Below are positions 1-11,391 of a stretch of DNA of 64,000 bases, piece after piece (the first letter of the stretch is position 1; each line of letters starts with the position of its first letter). Under the pieces are notes generated by a model. It did no database searches. It was given only the letters and a program-made list of their open reading frames with translations, and had not been told where the DNA came from. Origin of the DNA: Artocarpus heterophyllus. Taxonomy: Eukaryota > Streptophyta > Magnoliopsida > Rosales > Moraceae. The DNA lies in the NCBI GenBank assembly GCA_025403435.1, contig CM046350.1, positions 35,221,956 through 35,285,955 on the forward strand, read 5' to 3'. The translations under genes were made by a program, and so were the position numbers.

Positions 1-2
1 AG

Positions 3-713
3 GAAGATAAAACTGTGAATCCAGCCTACACTCAGTGGGTGACCAATGACGGGTTACTCGTCTCATGGCTTCTCCGTATGATAAGTCAAGAAGGCCAACC
101 ATCCATCGATGAAGAGGCTACGGCCTGTTATCTCTGGAGTACGTTGGAAGAACAGTTGCTTCCGACAACCATTGAGAAAGAGGGACTGCTCAAAAATATG
201 CTCATGACCTTAAAGAAAGGGTCACGTTCCCTAGATGAGTATATAAAAGAGTTCAAATCTATTTGTGACAATCTTGTAGCCATCAAGAAACCTGTCTCTG
301 ACCTCGACAAGGTGTTTCAGTTTGCTCGTGGTCTAGGACCAAAATATGAAAATTTTCGTCTCGCCATGGTGACAAAGCCTCCCTATCCTACTTTCAATCA
401 ATTTGTTCTTGCTCTTCAAGGGCATGAACAAACTCTTACTGCCCAAAAAGAAGAAGAGAAAGTCTACATCGAGCATGCTCAAGCCTTTTTTAGTCAACGA
501 GGACGTGGACGCGGCAGTAGAGGAGGTCGTGGCATTTTTAACTCTAAAGGGAAAGGCTTCACTCCAGCAGGTCGCTATAATAACAGCCCAGGATCTCCTT
601 CGGCAATCCAAAGGCAGAAAAAAGAAGCGGACAAAACCAAGCTTTTGAGAAAGATGGTAAGGTGACTTGTCAAATTTGTGGAAGAATGAACCATCTTGCT
701 CTTGATTGTTGGT
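3..713 (+). pseudogene. copia A gag (capsid/nucleocapsid), 5'-truncated and frameshifted
   Basis: The frame is open at the window edge and reads into a copia gag domain that includes NPAYTQWVTNDGLLVSWLL and the typical segment SLDEYIKEFKSICDNL. Gag forms the virus-like particle and binds the element RNA. A Gly/Arg-rich stretch (GRGRGSRGGRG, about 500-540) precedes the zinc knuckle. The knuckle CQICGRMNHLALDCW (CX2CX4HX4C, near 668-712) is in another frame, so a frameshift lies between about 600 and 660. There is no true start codon in the window, because the protein begins to the left. Confidence 0.88.
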
Positions 714-2060
714 ATAGGTTTGATTATTCATATGAATCACAGGACCTTCCACAAGCCTTGGCTGCTCTCAATATGAACAAAGAGGATCATTCCTTTTATG
801 TGGATTCGGGTGCAACAACACATATGACAAATGATGCAAGTATTTTATCTCACCTAAAACCATATAAAGGTGATAATATTGTTTATGTTGGAAATGGAAA
901 TAAGATGCCTATTACTCACATTGGAGATGCTCGTGTTGGAAAACTAGATTTGAAAGATGTACTAGTGGTTCCTCAATTGAAAAAGAATTTGGTTTCAGTA
1001 AGCAAGTTTACATTAGATAATTCTTGTACCATTGAATTCACACCTTCTGATTTTGTTATTAAGGACCAAAACCAGAAAACAGTGGTGAGGGGGCATAAAC
1101 GAGGACAACTTTATGCATTGGATCCTGGAAATAATGAGGCATTGGCAGCAATAAAGAGTAGCGGCACATCCTCATTGTGGCACCAAAGACTTGGACATCC
1201 AACTTCAAAGATTTTATCTTTGTTAAGAGGAAGAAAAGCAATTGATGTCACTAATTGGAAAACTAAACCATCTGTCTGTGTTAGTTGTCAATCCAGGAAA
1301 AGTTGTAAGCTACCATTTAATTTAAACAATAAAATTTCAAATTTGCCTCTTGAAAAGGTGCATTGTGATCTTTGGGGACCTGCCCCGGTCTCTTCCAATC
1401 AAGCTTTCAGATTGTATGTTGTTTCATAGATGACTCGTCAAGATTTACATGGCTATACCCCTTGAGAAAAAAGTTTGATTTTTATTCTTGTTTTCTCAAG
1501 TTTCAAAAACTTGTAGAAAATCAATTTGATAGAAAGATTAAGATTTTTCAATGTGATGGAGGGGGAGAATTTAATTCCTTTGACTTTCTTAATCACATAG
1601 GAAATTGTGGAATTCAACTACAAATCTCTTGTCTTGGTACGCCTGAACAAAACGGGGTCGCCGAGCGGAAACATCATCATATAGTGGAAACAGGTTTAAC
1701 CATGTTATTTCATGCAAATTTGTCACTATCATTGTGGACTGAAACTTTTCTTGCCGCCACTTATTTAATCAATAGAATGCCCTCCTCGATCCTAAGCAAT
1801 AAGTCTCCCTACTCAAAGTTGTACCAAAAGGAACCTGGTTATAATAGCCTGTGAGTGTTAGGATGTTTGTGTTTTCCTTCTATGCGACATCAAGGGGGTA
1901 ATAAATTCACCAAGAAAACTTATCCATGTGTTTTTGTTGGTTATAGTCCAATTCATAAAGGCTATCGGTGTCTTGATCCAAAAACTAAACGGGTCTACAT
2001 TTCAAGACATGTTGTCTTTGACGAAGGAATCTTTCCATTCAAGCCGTCTCAACATGAATC
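714..2060 (+). pseudogene. copia A protease and integrase (broken)
   Basis: An aspartic protease signature (YVDSGATTHMT) lies near 797-829. The pre-integrase zinc finger follows (LWHQRLGHP near 1175, then CVSCQSRKSC). The integrase core keeps its acidic triad: HCDLWGP (about 1363), QCDGGGEF (about 1551) and the Glu in PEQNGVAERKHHHIVE (about 1642-1690). A frameshift near 1400 splits the core, and a TGA at 1852 falls where an Arg codon (CGA) would be expected in related elements. The frame then continues through a copia-type integrase tail (FVGYSPIHKGYRCLDP) to about 2050 and onward into a low-complexity linker rich in Asn and Ser before RT. Confidence 0.88.
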
Positions 2061-2439
2061 AATTTCGTCCTTTCTAGTGCTTACAGAATTTCCTTCATCA
2101 GATGAATGGATTACAACGTCTAAAAAGGTTTCCTCACCAATGGCCTCAGACGCTTATGTTGACACTCAATATCTTGATTTAAGCACTGATTCTTTTTGTG
2201 ATGTAGACATGCACGTGAATGAAGGAGCTCATGATTCACCAAATAACACCAATCAAGAAGAAGATAATGACACAACAATTGTCTCCACAAATGACACTTC
2301 TAACAATCATGCACAAGTTTCCAACAACAACCCAATAACTGAGGTTCTCGAAATTGTAGAAGACTCCAATGAGATCAATGCAGCTGCAACTTCCTTACAA
2401 GAATTTGTTTCTCCTGACGTTGGCAATAATAATACTATC

Positions 2440-3755
2440 TCATCAATTGTTGATCGCCCTCAACGGAATCGACGTCCTCCCAGCTATCTTTATGACTATG
2501 AGTGTAATCTTACTCAAGATGAAATGCCCATCAAGCCTCGGACTCTTCGCTCTGCTCTTAAAGACCCTCAATGGATTGACGCCATGAATGAGGAACTTTG
2601 AGCTCTTCAGTCTAATAACACTTGGTCCTTGGTGCCTCACCCATCCAATGTAAATGTAGTTGGTTCAAAATGGATTTATCGGATAAAACAACGAGAAGAC
2701 GGCTCTATCGATCGATTTAAAGCTCGTCTCATTGCTCGTGGCTTTACTTAGGTTTCCAGCATTGACTATGATGAGACATACAGTCCTGTTATTCGCCACA
2801 CTACAATTCGGTTAGTAATTGCTCTATCTACGTCTCTAAATTGGTATGTACGGCAACTTGATGTTAAGAACGCTTTCCTGCATGGCCATCTGAAGGAAAC
2901 TGTGTACATGGAACAACCTCCCGGTTTTATCAATCCTGACAAACCAAATCATGTGTGTCTCCTTCGTAAATCACTCTATGGCCTCAAGCAAGCTCCTAGG
3001 GCATGGTTCGATCGACTATCTCGATACTTGCTCCATCTTGGTTTTTATTGTAGTAAGGCAGACTCTTCCCTTTTTATTTACAATCAAAATTCAACAACTA
3101 TGTTGATCCTCATTTATGTTGATGACATTTTAGTGACCGGAAATGATACTTCCTTTATCACTACTCTTATTCAACAACTGAATTTTGAGTTTGCTATTAA
3201 AGACTTAGGAGCCTTGCATTATTTCTTGGGTGTGGAGTTCAAACCGTTTGATGGAGGAATTTTCATTTCTCAAAACAAATATGTAAAAGACTTGCTCCAC
3301 AGGACAGAAATGATAGGTAGTGCGTCCAATGCTACACCGATGGCCCTCAAAGAAAACCATATGGCCTCAGATAACACACCTGTCGATGCTACAAATTATC
3401 GGAGCATTGTGGGAGCCCTTCAATATTTGACTTTTACTCGGCCCGATATTTCTCACACTGTGAACAAGGTTTGTCAATTTTTTAACAAACCCACCATGTT
3501 GCATCTTAAGGCTGTTAAACGAATACTTCGTTATCTGAAGGGCACGCAGGACTATGGTCTGCGCTTTGTTTCTTAAAGCCCTCTCTCTCTCTACGCCTTC
3601 TCCGATGCCGATTGGGCAGGATGCCAAACAACACGAAGAAGCACTACTGGGTTTTGTGTGTTTCTAGGGGCAAATTGTATTTCTTGGTGCTCTAAAAAGC
3701 AACCAACAGTTGCTTGTTCAAGCTCGGAAGCAGAATATCGGTCAATGGCATCTAG
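2440..3755 (+). pseudogene. copia A reverse transcriptase and partial RNase H (broken)
   Basis: The RT domain starts near 2555 and reads through two in-frame stops (TGA at 2599, TAG at 2749) that sit at conserved Arg and Gln positions. The catalytic motif LIYVDDILVTG (about 3109-3141) is intact. SLYGLKQAPRAWFDRL and DLGALHYFLGVEF are typical copia RT blocks. After a frameshift near 3575, RNase H begins with [19 protein letters not shown] and runs to [12 protein letters not shown] (near 3750). It then stops abruptly: the second half of RNase H is absent. Confidence 0.9.
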
Positions 3756-4110
3756 GTGAGTGCATTGTGGCAAGGGAAGGTGTGACTCTAGCTATGGAAT
3801 TGGGTCATCGAATCTGACGCCATCAGTGGGGTCTGTGCAGTCCAAGAGCCTGTTTCTAGATCGCTGGATTCAAATATAATCGGTGATAGACAATATAATT
3901 TGTCTTTAGCTTCTTGTGCTTCAATTTGTTACGTTTATCCTTCCGGGAAGGCCATAGCCCACATGCTAGCTGCTTATATGTTTTCCTAGTATGTTGATAT
4001 GCTTTGGCTCGACCCCGCGTCGTACACTCCTGTTGATTGTCACGACCTCCAGTATTACCTTCAAAGGAGATTTTGCAATGAGTGGTTTTTCTCTCTTTAA
4101 CTTTGGCAAT
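3756..4110 (+). pseudogene. RNase H-like (RVT_3) gene fragment fused to copia A
   Basis: Immediately after the truncated copia RNase H, the plus strand reads VAREGVTLAMELGH. After a one-base frame change it continues ESDAISGVCAVQEPVSRSLD, then a variant of the FVPR..N..AH.LA block (VYPSGKAIAHMLAAYMF), and ends near LDPASYTPVDCHDLQYYL. This is the pattern of the plant RVT_3 / RNase H-like family, known from LINE-derived genes and their host relatives. It is broken by a frameshift near 3815 and a TAG after MFS. The family call rests on the ESDA, AH.LA and tail blocks together. It is either a degenerate LINE 3' end or a fragment of an RVT_3 gene. Confidence 0.6.
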
Positions 4111-5399
4111 AACAATGAGCATTTATTTGAAGTCTTTAATTGTATAATTTCTTATCACAGTTGATAAAAGGATAGAAGTAAATTTGATAAAAAGAATGGT
4201 TTTTTCTCTATAATATATTGATAAAAGGATTAGATTTTTTTTTTAGTTTTTTTTTTTTTTTTTTTTTGAAAGCATGGCTGTGAACTCCCCTCTGTGTTTT
4301 TGTTTTTTTTTTTTTTTTTTTTTTTTTTTGCTTCACAAAAAAATCTATGTTTATATGCTTGATGACCTCGGTTTGGAACACAAAACAAGAACAAAGAAGG
4401 GAAGTTTTGATTTGTCGTTTAATTTAATTTCATTTTTGCAATTTCACAATTAATGTATAAATGACAAATGAATCAAAAGAAATAGTGTCCTAACTAAATT
4501 GATCATTATTTGACAATTTTGGTCCTGATATAGTTTCTATCATTGATAATATTTCTAAGATTGTTTGCAAGTTAGTAATTTGCTTAAGCCCAACCAGCCC
4601 AAAAGAGCCAAATGATGATTAAATGTGTTTGTTCATGAAATTCATCTTGGTTACTTTTGGTTGAATGTCTTATTATTCCGTCGGCCATTACTTTAGAAAA
4701 GAGAATATCTGATTGTACTGGTACTAGAGTATCGTTATTATCTTTAGAAAAATTTTTGGAGATTTTTGTTCCTCAATGTAACATCAATTGAAAAAAAAAA
4801 TCTAGGTTTAGAAATTGACAATTTAAAAATTATATAGTAGTTTATCTCTAGCATGGTACAATAAATTTGCGCCTTGAGGCTCGCCTCAGTGAGAGGCGTT
4901 CAAATTTCACATTGAGGCCTCAATCTAGCCTCGAGACAGGCGTAATTTAAATTCAAGGTCTCACTTTTTTTAGGAGAAAATTATATGTTATGCTAAACTT
5001 TTGAAAAATTGTATTTATTCATGTCATATTCTAAAAAGTTATACCACATTATCATATATATTCTATATTTAAGTTGTGCCACATTTGAACATTTGTGGCA
5101 TTTATAAAAATTAAGTTTTAAAAAGATAACATTTATAAAAATTTCCTATTTTTTATTGATAATTAGTGGAACTGTGGTAAAATTATAGGCTAAGGCCTAG
5201 GTAAGAGGAATAAGTTTAAACTAAGCCCAAAAATTAATTTTCTATAAAGAAAAGCTAGAGGAAAGAAAGAGAGTTGTTGTTGCTTATAGCTAAAAATTAG
5301 AAGTGTTAGACTTGACAAACAGAACAAACGATGTTTTGTGCGCGTAGAATACATTAACGGTACCTTGTTTGAACAATAACCAAAAGTAATTTGTTGTGG
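4111..5399. other. non-coding AT-rich stretch
   Basis: I see no gene. There are two long T tracts (about 4223-4267 and 4304-4329). A cluster of GAGGC/GCCTC words lies at about 4871-4945. Short open frames here have no recognisable protein similarity and an AT-driven composition. Confidence 0.5.
4871..4945. repeat. GAGGC/GCCTC-rich short repeat cluster
   Basis: In otherwise AT-rich DNA, about 75 bp holds repeated GAGGC and GCCTC words in both orientations (for example CGCCTTGAGGCTCGCCTC and GAGGCCTCAATCTAGCCTC). These can pair into small hairpins. Its origin is not known to me. It may be the remnant of a small mobile element. Confidence 0.4.
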
Positions 5400-6387
5400 T
5401 AAGTAAAATGCTGAAAAATAAAACGAACATAGCAATATTGTTATTTACGTGGCCAAAAACCCTTGCGAGAAAAAACCACGGGTACTACTCACACCAAAGA
5501 TAAGAAGGATCTATTATACTAAGTTACGGTTACAAAGTTTTGAATTATAAGAGTCACTAGAATCTACACCAACTTGGAACCCACGATACTCCTTCTGCAG
5601 CTCACCCTCTTTCAGACTTCTTGTCCTATTCTAAGCCGTCTTTACTCGCCTTCTGTCCAACTGATGCACTCCGAGCCTTCAACGCACGAACAATCCTCCT
5701 CAGACCTTTTGGATTGGAACGAATGCGCTAAGGCAACACAAGGATGAGAGTAATGTATTAAAGTCTAAAACACTAAGGTTTTTACTCAGGTTTTCTCTCA
5801 CAATGAAGCTTTAAAAATGAATCACAATATGTGACCCTTTAAATAGGCAAAGCCTAGCCCTAAAGAAGTGTCCAGATTCGTTTTTCTAAGTCTAGGGTCG
5901 AATATGATTGAAATTGATCATAGCTGTCAAATCTTCACTTAAAACACATCAAGAAAGTTTGAACTACTTTGTCAAAAGCTGTCTTGATAGATGTCTCTGT
6001 GCTTTGACTGTGCAGACAGATGGACGTTTCCTGCAGTCAGAAAATAGAAATTAGAAACAAAGCATGAAAGTCAAGCTATTAGTTTCCTTTCTGTTCAGAT
6101 ATTATTTCAAATTTTATTAGGAAAATTTTAATCAAATAGATTTGAATAAATTAAATAAATACCCAATATTACTCACAAAGCTTTCCACAAAAAGATACCA
6201 ACCAAAAACAAGTAGTTTTCTATTTTAAAAGGTCATAATTTATTACCAATAATGAAAATAAACATGAAAATCAATAAAAAAAAAAGGGATCTAAAAATAT
6301 TCATCAAATAAATCCAAATATCACCACAAAGCATATATATTTGCGATAATAGATGACAACACCTCAATAGGATTAAAAATCCTATCA
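5400..6387 (-). repeat. probable copia-type LTR, minus strand
   Basis: Read on the minus strand, a purine-rich stretch (AAAAGGGTAGAT, plus-strand 6388-6399) is followed by TGATAGGATT and an inverted repeat. At the far side lies the CGTGG...CCACGTAAAT block (plus-strand 5444-5482), which is common near the 3' end of plant copia LTRs and can form a stem. The TG start at 6387 is fairly clear. The other end, near 5400, is a guess because no PBS or target duplication was found. It could be the 3' LTR of an element whose body is lost, or a solo LTR. Confidence 0.5.
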
Positions 6388-7149
6388 ATCTACCCTTTTG
6401 GCATCCTTATTATCAAAAATCATATATCACCGGCATCTATAAAACAAATGTCACAACCGTCCATAAAATCCAAAACACAAGATTACATTTGCGTGCAAAA
6501 AGAGTGAACCAAGAATATAATGCAGCAAGTTTCAATTTTTCTATAAGTTTCACCTTTTCTCTCCCTTTTAAATATAAGGAGGACAAGAAATTGTCGTCAC
6601 AAAGTAAATCAATGGTTAAACTATCATGGTAGGAATTATGAGATTAGTGTTCTCTAGTTTAAGGCCACAGCGAAGTCAACTCTCAAAATTGTCACCATTC
6701 ACGTTGAAGGACAGGATCTTAGGCCTAAGCCTCCAAAAGTGTGTGGTACAAAATCAGTCATCAACAATTATTAATTTACAAAATTAAGTGTGTGGTACAA
6801 AATCAGTCATCAACAATTATTAATTTACAAAATTAACCTTATGATAGGCATTTTAACATTATTTATAGACGAAAACTTATACTAAGAGTTTGAGGACCTA
6901 AACCTTCAAACTCTTAAAATGAGGACTAACAGTGCTAGTAAATTAAAGGGCTCGTTTGTTTAGTGGGTTAGACTGGGAATTATGGACTCAAGATTTTGCC
7001 AACTTAAGGTTTCAAAACTTATTTATAAAAAGAGCTCCACATTAAGGTTTCAGGAACTAAATGTCTAAATTCTTAAAATAAGAAGTAATAATGCCAATAC
7101 ATCAAAAGCTTATGGACCTGAGTATCCAAATTCTTAAATTGAAAATCTA
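6388..7149. other. non-coding stretch between LTR and MITE
   Basis: No gene is seen. The first 100-200 bp may be internal 3' sequence of the minus-strand element whose LTR ends at 6387. A 49-bp tandem duplication sits at 6738-6835, annotated separately. The rest is unremarkable AT-rich DNA. Confidence 0.45.
6738..6835. repeat. 49-bp tandem duplication, two identical copies
   Basis: The unit beginning AGTGTGTGGTACAAAATCAG occupies 6738-6786 and is repeated without visible change at 6787-6835. Perfect identity points to a recent duplication or to slippage. It contains no coding sequence. Confidence 0.95.
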
Positions 7150-7314
7150 TTAGGTATTTGGTAAATGAGTTTGAACTCAAAAAATGAGTTCAAACACTGT
7201 AGCATGTGAGAGTTTTATATAATAATATAGTTTTGCTTTAAATATAACATATGAAAGCTTTAAAATGTGGACGGTTTGAACTCATGAGTTTGAATTGTTT
7301 TATCAAACACAATG
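7150..7314. mobile_element. candidate MITE with imperfect terminal inverted repeats
   Basis: The left end (GTATTTGGTAAATGAGTTTG, from 7154) matches the reverse complement of the right end (TGAGTTTGAATTGTTTTATC and on, to about 7310) over about 26 bp with several mismatches. The interior is short and non-coding. This suits a small non-autonomous DNA transposon. No clear target-site duplication was found, so the ends are approximate. Confidence 0.45.
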
Positions 7315-7965
7315 TGCATGTCAAATGTTCAAAAATTTCAAAACTTATGGCGAAAAAAATTAATTAAGTATAAAAGAATTGTTATTTATGTGAAGGCTCA
7401 AAAGAGAAGCTAATTATATCAGGGTGGGAAGTTGGTGCTCCTAAGTTTGAAATATGAGAGATATACAAAGTAACAGTGGTGAAACTTTTTTTGGATTAAT
7501 TACAAAAATCCCTCTTCAACTATAGCCCTTATAACATTGTGGTTCCGAATTTTAAAACATAATTACCAAAAACTCTATTTGTAAGAACTTTTAATAAAAC
7601 TTGGTCACATTAAGGTTTGATACATACATAGGAGTATTTTGATAACTTTATCATATCTAAAACTAATTTGAATTTAAAAAGCTGGTATAATTTTAATTTT
7701 TTTTTGTTAAAAAATATAAGCTAGAAAACCTTAAAGATTTTTCTAACACAAATAATCTCTTTTTTCATTTTATGTGACTGTATTAGGATAAGTCAACAGT
7801 GTAATAGTTCATTAAACTATTCAACAATCTTATTATTTGTGTAATATTGTGTTCAAACTCATACGTCAAAGAGGTTTCTTGTTAATATTTCATAGATTCG
7901 GGTTACGTAGGGGCGAAGCTACTTGATGCTCCTTGATGTATAGCCAACAATGTTTTTCTACATGC
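7315..7965. other. non-coding stretch left of the Athila-like LTR
   Basis: AT-rich DNA with no gene or clear repeat. Similarity to the right-hand LTR of the gypsy element begins at about 7966. Confidence 0.45.
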
Positions 7966-8627
7966 GGTCGTTTATAGTACAATAAGGGCAGTCGTATCTA
8001 CATGGAGGTAGAAATTTGAGAGATTGATAAATTTACAGCTTTAAATGGCAAGGGTTTTACAAACAAAATTTAAAAGAATGATTATTTTCAATTATTTTTA
8101 ACAAGATTTTAAAACATAAAATTAAAATGGTAAAGTTTCGAGAATCCCTTGTATGTTTCCTAATTGGTATGGAATTTAACTCTATATAATAATCATCTAA
8201 AACATTTGATTTATTATATCTTTCACCATTAATAACAAGTATATTTATGATTTCTATAAGTCAGCCTAAAGCAACAATATAGTAAGCTATAATGCAATAA
8301 GAGTTTTTCTATAAGAAAATAACAAAATAACCATCTCTCACTAGTGATTAGGTGTACTAATTACCAAAATTATCGCCATTGTCACTATAATTATAATTAA
8401 CAAAATTTTAAGATAGAAAAATACTAGCAAATCAATGTTATTATATTTTAATGGAATAAATTTTTATGTTAATTTTGGGAAGAGCCTTATCTTATGAAAT
8501 ATCTAAAATCGACAATATAATAAGTCATAATACAATAAAAGACATTCCATAAAATTAAGCATTATTTCATTATTATTAATATTAATTATGAAACACAATT
8601 AAATTACATAAAGAAAACATGACTGAA
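7966..8627 (-). repeat. Athila-like 3' LTR, distal part
   Basis: This stretch aligns by eye with about 25572-26230, for example TTAACAAGATTT...AAAATTAAAAT and GCATTTGATTTATTATATC. It breaks off exactly at the CTGAA where chromovirus 1 inserted, and the LTR resumes at 16801. Confidence 0.8.
8623..8627. repeat. target-site duplication CTGAA, left copy
   Basis: CTGAA directly precedes the TG of the chromovirus 1 LTR. The same five bases follow its terminal CA at 16801-16805. Five bases is the normal size for Ty3/gypsy insertion. The uninterrupted second LTR of the host element carries a single CTGAA at the matching place (near 26228). Confidence 0.93.
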
Positions 8628-11358
8628 TGTAAGTTAAACTTATCTTTCTATCTTGTTAAAGTGCGGAAAATGATACTCTGAAATAATATTTGTAATTTGT
8701 TAGGAATGATTTTTCATCAAACGTCATCATAAATTTTAAGAATTTTTTTAATATTCATATTATCATTATTATTATTATTATCTATTTATTATTAATTTTA
8801 ATTTTTATCTTAACAAAAATAATTTTAATAATTGATATAAGTCTAAAATCCATATTGCAAAATACATATGAGTTCCAAAATAATCCTCCAATCAAAAATC
8901 ACCATCAAACATAGTCTTGAAATTTATTTAAAATAAATATATTTTCATTCTAGGATCATTCTTCCCGTTTTCCTATTGCACATCATCCCGTATCCGATCC
9001 AAGCTTCTTCGTTTTTACATCTTTCCTTTTCCCTTATCTGCAACATGAATTAACTTATATAAGCAAAGCTTAGTAAGACACTTGTATCTCACAAAATAAT
9101 TTTTTTTTTAGGGTCATATAACAAACATCATCATAAATATAAACATCCTTGAAAATATTTTAGCATTTAAAAAACCATCGTATAGTGGGCCCGACGTTGT
9201 ACCATCATAGCGTGCTGGTCACGGAAAGAGTGAGGTAGCTAATCCTAAACCTACCGTGACAAAAGACCGCACACCGGTCACCATCAACATCAAGGGTGTA
9301 CAACGCCAATTTAAGACATAAAATATATATATGTATACATACTTATATACACATATTTTTCATCAAAACATCATCATAAGAGAAATATTAAAACATTATA
9401 ACACCATTATCAACATCAAAATCATATATTTCTCTCATCATTTTTTTTTATTTCATGTTGCATGTGAGAGTGTGCTTACATAAATGCCCTACTTAACCTT
9501 TATAAACTTTTTCGACAATGACGTGCGATTGAGGTCTCGGGTGCTCGCCTTTTGAACCGTTCATGCCATAATATAATAAAATTATTAAAAGGTTATAAAT
9601 ATCAATCAAATACATCCATCTCATTAAAACAAACACCTAAATAGCTGATTTCATCCTCATATAATATCAAAACACGAAACAAAACAAACAATTACATAAG
9701 ATTACAAGACTTTACAAAACTGACAGCCAGACCTTTGTATGTTTCAAAAATCATAACAATTCACACAAAATTCTAAACGACCTGAAACCAATGTCATATA
9801 AAAATAGACATCTAGAGCTTTCTATTGACACCTAATTCGTTAAAAATGAAGTTCATTTGTATACTCAAAAACAGTTTTGAATTCTGATAACAAAACTTAA
9901 AAAAAAAACTGACAGCCAGACCTTCACTGCTTTAAAATTCATAACAATTAACAGAATAATCGAAATGGCCTGAAACCAATTTTAAAAGAAAGTAGACATC
10001 CATAGCTTTCTAATGATATCTAATTTATTAAAAACGGAGTCCATTTGGACTTTCAACCAGAGTATTGAATTTTGAATATAAAACCTGGAAAATTTCCAGC
10101 CTCAACTATGGGACGAAAATTCTAAAACAATTCATTAAAAAAAAAAAACCAAATAAACACTAACCATATGCATAAATCACATACACATAACAACCAATCC
10201 TTACACATGTTTCTAAAATATCAAATCGTGAAATCACTACTCCTAACAAAAATCATTATTTAAGAGATGAAAAACCCTAAAATCATCTAAATGAAATCAA
10301 TATAATCCAATTCACAACCAAAACAATAATCCTAAGTAAATAACAAGACAACATCCCCGAAATACATATTCATGCCCTCCCCTATTACCATTTTTCATCT
10401 AACATAAAACAACCATCAAGAAAATTCTCAATCCCTCTTGAAATCCAGAAGAAAACATATAACAAAGAAAAGATGAAATCATACCTCAACCAATATTTAA
10501 TCTCAGCTTTAAGGATTGAAAACTACCAAGGGAATTGAGAGTGGAGTTTATGGCTATTTTGTGAAGAGATTTATATTTGTTGCATAAGCGTTCATGAGTG
10601 GGAAAAGAGAGAGAAATTGAAATAACCAGAAAGAGAGGAAAAGAGAATGAGGGAGAGCTCAAAAATATTGTACGTGAAGTTCTAGTAAATAAAATTTTTG
10701 ACTTAAAATTTAAAAGAAATTTTAAGCTGTCAACAGCCTATTTGGGGAAATAAAAATTGTCTGACATCTATGCAATTGAATAGGTTTCAATGTAAATCAA
10801 AATAATAATAAAAAAAAATAGTTCTTTAATTTTTTTGTAACCTCACGTTTCAATCATCATTCTTTCCCCCTTTTTTTTTAATCCTTCCACACTATACGTT
10901 ATATGAATAATCAATATATCACATAACTAATACATTTAATATGTAACAAACTTTCCCTTTTTTTTTTAAACAACTTAACAGATGAAAATGTAAACTCATA
11001 AATTCTTATATTCACGTCATTATAAATATATATATGGTAATACTTAACTTAACATACATATATATTTAAAACATATTAATACTTGTTAATTAGCGTAGAA
11101 GATATATATTTAAACGTATGAACATATATGACTACTTATATACATATATTTCTTATTCGCATAATTAAACCATAACGCAACTTTATAAAATCATCATAAA
11201 CAAAAGGTCATTAATTCGGCATGAATTTTGTTCTAGCAACCCAAGTCCTCGTCGCATCAACTGAAAAAAATAACTTAACATAACATTATAGTTATTTGTA
11301 TATGATATTATCATATTACCTATGTTTATTTTCTAGCATAAATTTTTAGGGCGTTACA
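8628..11358 (-). repeat. chromovirus 1 3' LTR (full, about 2.73 kb)
   Basis: It runs from TGTAAGTTAA at 8628 to GGGCGTTACA at 11358. The segment from about 10085 to 11358 is repeated nearly unchanged at 15525-16800, which proves the LTR relationship. The first 1.46 kb has no partner because the other LTR was cut down by deletion. Confidence 0.9.
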
Positions 11359-11370
11359 ATCCCTCTTACC
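11359..11370 (-). other. chromovirus 1 polypurine tract
   Basis: On the minus strand GGTAAGAGGGAT lies directly before the TGTAACGCCC start of the 3' LTR. It is the second-strand primer site and closely resembles the tract of chromovirus 2 (GGTAGGGAGAAT). Confidence 0.8.
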
Positions 11371-11391
11371 TTATAAAAGTTTCGTCCTCGA

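Larger units (their letters stand above)
1..3755 (+). mobile_element. Ty1/copia retrotransposon A, truncated at both ends
   Basis: The domain order gag, zinc knuckle, protease, integrase, reverse transcriptase, RNase H is that of Ty1/copia. The left end lies outside the window. The right end stops inside RNase H at about 3755 and is followed by unrelated RVT_3-like sequence, so no 3' LTR or polypurine tract is present. Frames are broken by a frameshift near 650, one near 1400, one near 3575, and stops at 1852, 2599 and 2749. It is a dead copy. Confidence 0.93.

Noticed and set aside
5190..5435. 81-codon minus-strand frame near the copia-type LTR
   Set aside because: It falls at the LTR border and has AT-biased composition (Phe, Leu, Ser). 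No gag or other domain can be read.
8758..8795. ATT/TTA microsatellite and other AT-rich simple repeats
   Set aside because: Short, imperfect and ordinary for plant intergenic DNA. They explain nothing further.
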